Below the pieces are notes generated by a model that made no database searches, was not told the DNA's origin, and saw nothing but the letters and a program-made list of their open reading frames with translations. The position numbers were made by a program, and so were the translations under genes. A DNA stretch of 64,000 nt from Lysinibacillus mangiferihumi (GTDB lineage: Bacteria; Bacillota; Bacilli; Bacillales_A; Planococcaceae): NCBI RefSeq assembly GCF_003049665.1, contig NZ_PYWM01000020.1, positions 1 through 64,000 on the forward strand, written 5' to 3'. Below, piece after piece: positions 57,890-64,000 of the stretch (its first letter is position 1; each line of letters begins with the position of its first letter).

Positions 57890-59917
57890 TTAATCACGTT
57901 TTTCGTCGATCCCTTTAGGAGCATCCTTTTGGTCGAAACCTTCTTTTGGTAAATCCGCTGTTGTTGGATTTGGCGCATCGCTTAGCAATTCTTTTTCAAG
58001 AACAGGTTTACCGACTTTTTCTAAAGTTGGTTGTGCTTCAACTTTAGGCGCTTCTTCTAACACGTTTTCCACCGCTTCAGGTTCTGGTAACACACCATGG
58101 TCACGTAAATGCTCGATCTCTTGCGCATTTAATGTTTCTTTTTCCATTAATGTATTCGCAATTAAATCAAGTAAATGACGATTTTCTGTCAAGATACGTT
58201 TAGTACGTTCATATTGCGTATCAATAATTTTTTGCATTTCTTTATCGATTTCATATGCAATTGAATCAGAGTAGTTTTGATCTGAGTTGAAGTCACGACC
58301 AAGGAATACATTTCCGCCTTGACTTGACCCAAATTGCATCGCACCAAGAGTTTCACTCATACCATATTCTGTAACCATCGCACGTGCAATGCTTGTTACC
58401 TTTTGGAAGTCATTATGAGCCCCAGTAGAAACTTCACCTAGCACGATTTCTTCAGCTACACGACCACCAAGAAGTCCCGCAATACGGTCTAACAGCTCTT
58501 GTTTTGTTGTGAAGAAACGCTCTTCCTTCGGTAACATAATCGCATAACCACCCGCTTGACCACGTGGTACGATTGTTACTTTATGAACTGTATCCGCTTC
58601 ATCAAGCTCTAGACCAACAACAACGTGACCCGCTTCATGGAAGGATACAAGCTTTTTCTCTTTTGCAGAGTAAACGCGGCTCGCTTTCGCTGGACCTGCA
58701 ATCACACGGTCAGATGCCTCATCGATATCTGCCATATTAATCGTACGTTTACTTTTACGTGCTGCTACAAGTGCAGCTTCGTTTAATAAGTTTTCTAAAT
58801 CCGCACCCGAGAAGCCTGGTGTACGTTGTGCTACAGCTGCTAAATCGACTGAATCCGAAAGAGGCTTATTGCGAGCATGCACTTTTAGAATGGCTTCACG
58901 ACCTTTTACATCAGGATGTCCTACTGTAATTTGACGGTCAAAACGACCAGGACGTAATAACGCTTTATCTAAAATATCTGGACGGTTTGTTGCCGCGATA
59001 ATAATAATCCCTTCGTTTGCACCGAAGCCATCCATTTCAACTAATAATTGGTTCAATGTTTGCTCACGTTCATCGTGACCACCGCCAAGACCAGCACCAC
59101 GCTGACGACCTACAGCATCAATTTCATCAATGAAAATGATACATGGAGCATTTTTCTTCGCATTTTCGAATAAATCACGCACACGCGAAGCACCTACACC
59201 GACAAACATTTCCACGAAGTCAGAACCTGAAATCGAGAAGAATGGTACGCCAGCTTCACCTGCTACTGCACGAGCAAGTAATGTTTTACCTGTACCTGGA
59301 GGACCTACAAGTAAGATACCTTTTGGAATACGAGCACCTATTTCAGTGAATTTGCGGTGATCTTTTAAGAAATCAACGACCTCTACAAGTTCCGCTTTCT
59401 CTTCATCTGCACCTGCTACATCAGTAAAACGAACTTTTTTCTTTTGGTCATCATAAAGCTTAGCTTTACTTTTACCAAAACTCATTACTTTATTGCCGCC
59501 ACCTTGAGATTGACTCATTAGGAAGAAGAATAAGAAGATGATAATGATGAATGGAATAATACCTGTAAAGAACTGTACCCATCCACTCGTTTCTGGTGCT
59601 TTCAAGAAATCTATATTGCTATTCTTATCCTTAGCAGCTTCATCGATTCGATCCATCAATGATTGGTTATCGCGGGGAAGGTTCACTGTGAAACTTTCGC
59701 CTTTTTCATAACCTTTCATGGAACCTTCAACAATATATACTGATTTATCAGGTTGAATTTTTGCTTCTGTAATTTCATTCTTATCAAGAGCTTCTAAAAA
59801 CTCTGGATAAGTAATTTCGTTCGTCGGCGATTTACCGCCATTGAAAGTACCAAATATACCAATGATCACTAGGAAAATCAGTAAATAGAATATGGTATAT
59901 CGAAATATTCGATTCAT
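57890..59917 (-). CDS. ftsH: ATP-dependent zinc metalloprotease FtsH
   Basis: A 675-residue membrane-bound AAA protease that degrades misfolded membrane and regulatory proteins. Start ATG 59917 ([14 protein letters not shown]) with AGGAGG 6 nt upstream. Transmembrane segments about 8-24 and 118-136, Walker A GPPGTGKT at 205-212, Walker B IIFIDEID, pore and SRH region, and the zinc site HEAGH near 430. The C-terminal tail (about 620-675) is long, acidic and Pro-rich. Confidence 0.97.
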   Translation of the reverse strand: MNRIFRYTIFYLLIFLVIIGIFGTFNGGKSPTNEITYPEFLEALDKNEITEAKIQPDKSVYIVEGSMKGYEKGESFTVNLPRDNQSLMDRIDEAAKDKNSNIDFLKAPETSGWVQFFTGIIPFIIIIFLFFFLMSQSQGGGNKVMSFGKSKAKLYDDQKKKVRFTDVAGADEEKAELVEVVDFLKDHRKFTEIGARIPKGILLVGPPGTGKTLLARAVAGEAGVPFFSISGSDFVEMFVGVGASRVRDLFENAKKNAPCIIFIDEIDAVGRQRGAGLGGGHDEREQTLNQLLVEMDGFGANEGIIIIAATNRPDILDKALLRPGRFDRQITVGHPDVKGREAILKVHARNKPLSDSVDLAAVAQRTPGFSGADLENLLNEAALVAARKSKRTINMADIDEASDRVIAGPAKASRVYSAKEKKLVSFHEAGHVVVGLELDEADTVHKVTIVPRGQAGGYAIMLPKEERFFTTKQELLDRIAGLLGGRVAEEIVLGEVSTGAHNDFQKVTSIARAMVTEYGMSETLGAMQFGSSQGGNVFLGRDFNSDQNYSDSIAYEIDKEMQKIIDTQYERTKRILTENRHLLDLIANTLMEKETLNAQEIEHLRDHGVLPEPEAVENVLEEAPKVEAQPTLEKVGKPVLEKELLSDAPNPTTADLPKEGFDQKDAPKGIDEKRD

Positions 59918-60202
59918 CTCCAGCCTCCTCATTACAAACAGAAAAATTATAAGTAAAATCTTAACATATCATGATTTCATCATACAACGAAAAGCCTTAC
60001 TTAAAAAAAGTTTCGTTCGAATTTTGTCGAAATCTAAACATATTTACTCCCACTAATTACAATCCCAGCGAATTTGCAACCGGTAATTCTCTTTTGGCGC
60101 AGCTTTCGATGCATCCGAAATTGAATTGTTTTATACCCTACCTATGTCATCCGCTGGAGGCTTTAACTTGTACCCACTCTTTAATCCAAGTGGGCTAAGG
60201 CA

Positions 60203-60745
60203 TTAAAATGAATAAACTTCAGGCTTTAAAATACCGATATACGGTAAATTACGGTATTTCTCAGCGTAGTCTAAACCATAGCCAACAACAAAGCCATCGG
60301 GAACTTTGAAGCCAACATAATCAGCAGCAAGGTTTACTTTTCGCCCAGATGGTTTGTCTAAAAGCGTTACAATTTTAATGGATTTTGCTTTACGGTATTT
60401 AAATAAATCCACCAAATAGCTTAGTGTTAACCCGCTATCGATGATGTCCTCGATAATTAATACATCACGACCTTCAACACTTGTGTTTAAATCCTTTAAA
60501 ATTTTCACTTCACCAGATGAAACAGTGGCATTACCATAGCTAGATACATCCATAAAATCTAGCTCAATAAAAGAATCAAAACGTTTCATTAAGTCTGTCA
60601 TGAAGGGCATCGCACCTTTAAGTACGCCGACAGCTAACGGGAACGAATCTTGATATTCCTCTGTTAATTGGGCACCTAGCTCAGCGATTCTTTCTTGCAG
60701 TTGTTCTTCTGTAATCATAATTTTTTCGATGTCATTTTGTAACAT
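60203..60745 (-). CDS. hpt: hypoxanthine phosphoribosyltransferase
   Basis: A 180-residue purine salvage enzyme converting hypoxanthine and guanine to IMP and GMP. PRPP-binding loop [17 protein letters not shown] near 95, [11 protein letters not shown] near 43 and the C-terminal [19 protein letters not shown] are typical. Start ATG 60745 with GGAGG. Between hpt and ftsH, 59918-60202 contains only a weak hairpin (CCCACT / AGTGGG, about 60174-60194). Confidence 0.97.
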   Translation of the reverse strand: MLQNDIEKIMITEEQLQERIAELGAQLTEEYQDSFPLAVGVLKGAMPFMTDLMKRFDSFIELDFMDVSSYGNATVSSGEVKILKDLNTSVEGRDVLIIEDIIDSGLTLSYLVDLFKYRKAKSIKIVTLLDKPSGRKVNLAADYVGFKVPDGFVVGYGLDYAEKYRNLPYIGILKPEVYSF

Positions 60746-60813
60746 ATTGATTCCTCCTCGTGTGTATCAAAAATTTTCAACCTGTATGTAGGTGAAATAT
60801 TTTACAAAGACCA

Positions 60814-62220
60814 TTAGTCTACGATGAGCACTGTATCATCGCTTGGTTGCGGCGTAGTTGAAAAATAAACACCCATACGCACACCAATTACCGCTACGAC
60901 CTCGTTAGATTGAGAAATCAGTAACGGCCAGCTATTTCGCTCATTTAAAGGAATCTTTTCATCTATAAAAAGGCGAGATAAACGTTTTGGCTTATCCATT
61001 CCTTTTAACAGCATTCGGTCTCCTTCCTTACGTGCCCTAATATAGAGTGGAAGTGTAAGTTTATTAGCGTTAAAGTAAAAAAGTTGTGCACTATCCGTAA
61101 GCAATTCGGATGCTAATTCAGACAGCTTAACGACAGATAGACGGACACCATTTTTTAATGTTGTCCTATCATTAGCAGTTAAAACAATTCCTTTTTCAGG
61201 GTAAATTTCACTTTCTAATGATGCGCTTTTCTGAATCGTCAATTTGCCGTAACGGCGAACTGCCATAAAACCTTCTGGTAAGTGAATTTCTGCATACCCA
61301 GATGTTGTTTCACAAAGCTTTAAAAGCGAAGTTAAGATAGCATAACTTTGTATCGTATTTGAATCTTTGTAAAGATAGTTTAATAGTATTAAAATGAGCC
61401 TCCTTTGTAAAGCAAGTGCTACCATTTCAAATGCTTCTATCTCCATACTATACATATTTTCATTGTATATTTTTACTGTTTTAGAAAATATGTCTTGTGC
61501 AAGTGTCATTAAGTACGCATCATCCTCTTGCAAATGCTTTGTAAATCGACTCGCCTGCTCAGCGACACGTGGGTTTTCCGCCTTCAATAGGGGTACTACG
61601 TGGTGTCTATAACGATTTCTTACGTAGGAGTCTTTCAGATTGCTCGCATCTTCACGATAATTCAAACCCTGCTTCCGTAAATATTCCCTTATTTCGGACT
61701 TTGTAACCGTTAAAAACGGACGAATTAATGATTTTCCTGCAAAAATACGCTTTGGACGAATACCTTGCATACTATTCATCGTAGCATTTTTCGTCAGGGC
61801 CATTAATACTGACTCCAGTTGATCGTCCGCATGATGTGCAGTTACAAGCTTGGTTGCCATCGTTTTATGTATGACTTCTGCAAAATAACGATAGCGTTCT
61901 CTACGACAAACTAACTGTGAGTTGCCATTTTCCAGCGCTAAAATTTCTGGAATAGGAATGGCTGTTGCATGCAACATAACGCCATATTTATCGCAATAAC
62001 GTTGGACAAAAGCTCTATCCTCAGCGGATGCCTCGCCTCTTAACATATGATCGACATGCACTGCCTCGACCTCAATGCCCCATTGCTCTTTAGTTTTCAC
62101 AAAGTAATGGAGTAGTGCCATTGAATCTACACCACCCGAAACGGCGACGAGAAGATGGTCGTCTTGCTGTAATAATTGCTCTTCATCAATAAATTGTTTG
62201 ACCTTTAATTCAAATGACAA
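60814..62220 (-). CDS. tilS: tRNA(Ile)-lysidine synthetase
   Basis: A 468-residue essential enzyme that modifies C34 of tRNA-Ile with lysine so that it reads AUA. PP-loop motif SGGVDSMALLH at about 29-39, VDHMLRGEASAEDRAFV, and TAHHADDQLESVLM near 125. The C-terminal half holds the TilS substrate-binding and C-terminal domains. Start TTG 62220 with GGGGAGGAG 7 nt upstream. The order spoIIE, tilS, hpt, ftsH matches Bacillus. Confidence 0.95.
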   Translation of the reverse strand: MSFELKVKQFIDEEQLLQQDDHLLVAVSGGVDSMALLHYFVKTKEQWGIEVEAVHVDHMLRGEASAEDRAFVQRYCDKYGVMLHATAIPIPEILALENGNSQLVCRRERYRYFAEVIHKTMATKLVTAHHADDQLESVLMALTKNATMNSMQGIRPKRIFAGKSLIRPFLTVTKSEIREYLRKQGLNYREDASNLKDSYVRNRYRHHVVPLLKAENPRVAEQASRFTKHLQEDDAYLMTLAQDIFSKTVKIYNENMYSMEIEAFEMVALALQRRLILILLNYLYKDSNTIQSYAILTSLLKLCETTSGYAEIHLPEGFMAVRRYGKLTIQKSASLESEIYPEKGIVLTANDRTTLKNGVRLSVVKLSELASELLTDSAQLFYFNANKLTLPLYIRARKEGDRMLLKGMDKPKRLSRLFIDEKIPLNERNSWPLLISQSNEVVAVIGVRMGVYFSTTPQPSDDTVLIVD

Positions 62221-62248
62221 ACGCTTCTCCTCCCCTTTTCGTTTCTTT

Positions 62249-64000
62249 TTACGAAGATTTACTCATGGAATATTGAGCCGGTTTAAATACTGCCCATGTT
62301 GGCACAACATGGGTAACTTCTAACATCAATACTGTACAGTCATCCTCTATTGCATAGTACGATTGGAAGGACTGCATTATTGTTGTTAATTTATCTTGTA
62401 TTGTTTTATTTGTGCTTGCTACCTGTTGTGCGAATGCTAAAAATGCTTCTTCTTGCTCATCCCAATCGGCAATGCTTGAAAACAGACCATCTGAATGCAT
62501 CAGTATGACATCCCCCGCCTTGAGCTTTCTTTTTTCAGCTTCAACCGCCGAAATCGACAAAAACCCAACAGGTGCTGCATTACTCTCAACTTTCAATACC
62601 TCTTTGCCTCGTAAAATATAGGTGGACATGCCCCCCGCCTTCCACGACCATAAATCACCATGTTGTAAATCGACTAGAGCAAAGTCGAGCGTAGCGTACA
62701 TATCATCCTGTTGCTTAAGAGACATCACATAATGTAAGGTATGCATCGCCGTCTCCGGATTCATATTGAAATTCAAACATTCCCGCATTAAATGAATCAA
62801 TTTTCTACTCTCATGCTGTGCTTCTTTACTCTGTCCCATACCATCAGACAACAATATGGCAAATAACCCTGGATGCAGTTGGAATAGCGCGTGTGAATCA
62901 CCTGAATATAGCGTTGCATCTTTTGACATGCTATATATATCATACTCTACTTCAAAGCTAATAGCTGATCTAAAGCTTACTTGAATGTGACGAAATGGTA
63001 CATCACACGCAACAACTTTATCGATTTCAAACGGTTCTTCAAAAATATCGTATAAAATTGGCAAAATCATACGCTCTGCTACTGTTGTATCCTCTTCCCA
63101 ATTAACACGTGCAGGAGCTAGTGCACATACGATTTTTCGCGCTCCCGCCTTATTGCTCAGCACATCAAGCTGAAAACACTCGATATGAGCATCCTTCAAG
63201 CGTTGAATAATATCCTTCTCTACGCTGACGAAAGAGATTGTTTCTTCTTTCATCTCTGCAATTAACTGATTAAGATGATTACTCATATCGCGTAACTGAA
63301 GGGCAATCATTTTTTTACCATGAAAATACTGTCCATTAATACGCTCCCTATACAGTTCCGTCTCCAATTCCTCGAAAATTTTTGTTGATTTAACACATTT
63401 ATATCGAATTTGTTCTTCCACACGGTGGATAGACGATTCTTTCCCTACACCTTTCATATGAAACCAATCTGTCATAAGCTTGTCCATGCCATTATTTTGC
63501 GCTCCCCAGCACCGATCATGGCGAAAACAACTTAAACATGTATTCATAGGAGCCACTTCTTCTTTCACTGCTACAGGGGCTGTCATAAAGCGTTCAAATA
63601 CAAGTTCTTTCATGAAATGAACGAAATGTTGAAAGTGCTCTAGCTTAAATGTAACATGTTCTGTCAACCAATGTTGCCTAGCTAATAACACTTCTTCACG
63701 TTGTGGAAAAAGCTTGTTACGCACTTTATCTGAATAGCTTTTAGGAAGAACTAAAAAAACCAAACTGCCTATAGCAATTGACGTGAAGTACACGCTATCT
63801 AATGGCAACGTTGCGTCATAAAATAAAAAAAACACACTCGGCAAAATGCTACCAATTGCTACACCAAATCTCCCTGCACGAGCCCCCATACCTGCACAAA
63901 GCCCCGTTAAGGTTGCAACCGACAACATCCCTGTAAAAGATAACTTTGCCACACCTATAAGTGCTCCTAATACCGCTCCTATTACAGTAGCTAGCGGCAC
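62249..64000 (-). CDS. spoIIE: stage II sporulation protein E, partial (5-prime end off window)
   Basis: Only the C-terminal 583 residues are in the window; the gene continues past the right edge. Residues 1-85 hold hydrophobic segments (end of the ten-TM N-terminal domain), followed by the regulatory domain with Cys-rich NTCLSCFRHDRCWGAQ and coiled segments, then the PP2C phosphatase domain (about 380-560: LLSDGMGQSKEAQHES, ILMHSDGLFSS). SpoIIE dephosphorylates SpoIIAA to activate sigma-F in the forespore and helps place the polar septum. This gene shows that the organism is an endospore former. Confidence 0.96.
   Translation of the reverse strand: MPLATVIGAVLGALIGVAKLSFTGMLSVATLTGLCAGMGARAGRFGVAIGSILPSVFFLFYDATLPLDSVYFTSIAIGSLVFLVLPKSYSDKVRNKLFPQREEVLLARQHWLTEHVTFKLEHFQHFVHFMKELVFERFMTAPVAVKEEVAPMNTCLSCFRHDRCWGAQNNGMDKLMTDWFHMKGVGKESSIHRVEEQIRYKCVKSTKIFEELETELYRERINGQYFHGKKMIALQLRDMSNHLNQLIAEMKEETISFVSVEKDIIQRLKDAHIECFQLDVLSNKAGARKIVCALAPARVNWEEDTTVAERMILPILYDIFEEPFEIDKVVACDVPFRHIQVSFRSAISFEVEYDIYSMSKDATLYSGDSHALFQLHPGLFAILLSDGMGQSKEAQHESRKLIHLMRECLNFNMNPETAMHTLHYVMSLKQQDDMYATLDFALVDLQHGDLWSWKAGGMSTYILRGKEVLKVESNAAPVGFLSISAVEAEKRKLKAGDVILMHSDGLFSSIADWDEQEEAFLAFAQQVASTNKTIQDKLTTIMQSFQSYYAIEDDCTVLMLEVTHVVPTWAVFKPAQYSMSKSS

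Overview
The window is chromosomal DNA of a low-GC, spore-forming member of the Bacillales, most likely Lysinibacillus or a close relative. The evidence is the gene order (ftsH, hslO, coaX, cysK, pabB-pabA-pabC-folP-folB-folK-dusB-lysS next to an rRNA operon, as in Bacillus) and spoIIE at the right edge. Almost everything is encoded on the minus strand. A complete prophage of about 44.3 kb (2060-46400) interrupts this housekeeping cluster between dusB and lysS.

Left edge (1-2059): two tandem sigma-A promoters and the conserved leader of an rRNA operon whose 16S gene lies just off the window, then lysS. Prophage (2060-46400): bounded by a 19-bp direct repeat, TGTCCGCGTTTACGTCCAT, with paired GGCATC arm-type sites inside each end. 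Reading in the direction of lytic transcription (right to left): integrase, ImmA-type peptidase and CI-like repressor on the plus strand; then, on the minus strand, a Cro-like regulator, a Rha antirepressor and HTH proteins; a recombination module (SbcC-like ATPase, RecT, MBL-fold protein); a DnaD-type replication protein carrying an inserted HNH domain; SSB, a dimeric dUTPase, a PAPS-reductase-like protein and RusA; a late regulator; a probable packaging site; small and large terminase, portal, a MuF-type minor head protein fused to a zincin-like domain, a capsid protease with nested scaffold, and major capsid; then connector proteins, contractile sheath, tube, a frameshifted tail-assembly chaperone, tape measure, baseplate and fibres; holin, amidase, an SOS-controlled YolD-like gene and a divergent lipoprotein moron. 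It is therefore a temperate myovirus with a contractile tail.

Right flank (46401-64000): dusB and the folate/pABA operon, cysK, a MITE-like repeat with inverted ends, a PrsA/YacD-like foldase, hslO, coaX, an aldo/keto reductase, ftsH, hpt, tilS and the 3-prime part of spoIIE.

The most notable points are these. The prophage sits in the lysS 5-prime leader and separates this essential gene from its probable native promoter (46410-46415), while attL supplies a substitute promoter with an operator-like palindrome between its -35 and -10 boxes. The MuF protein has a C-terminal HELGH domain. A gene next to the terminase looks like a proteasome/HslV-type Ntn hydrolase. The replication protein contains an HNH domain. 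The tail chaperone needs a +1-type frameshift. At least two very short plus-strand transcription units (promoter, hairpin, T-run) lie opposite the early operon. Functions are inferred from sequence alone; no searches were run.
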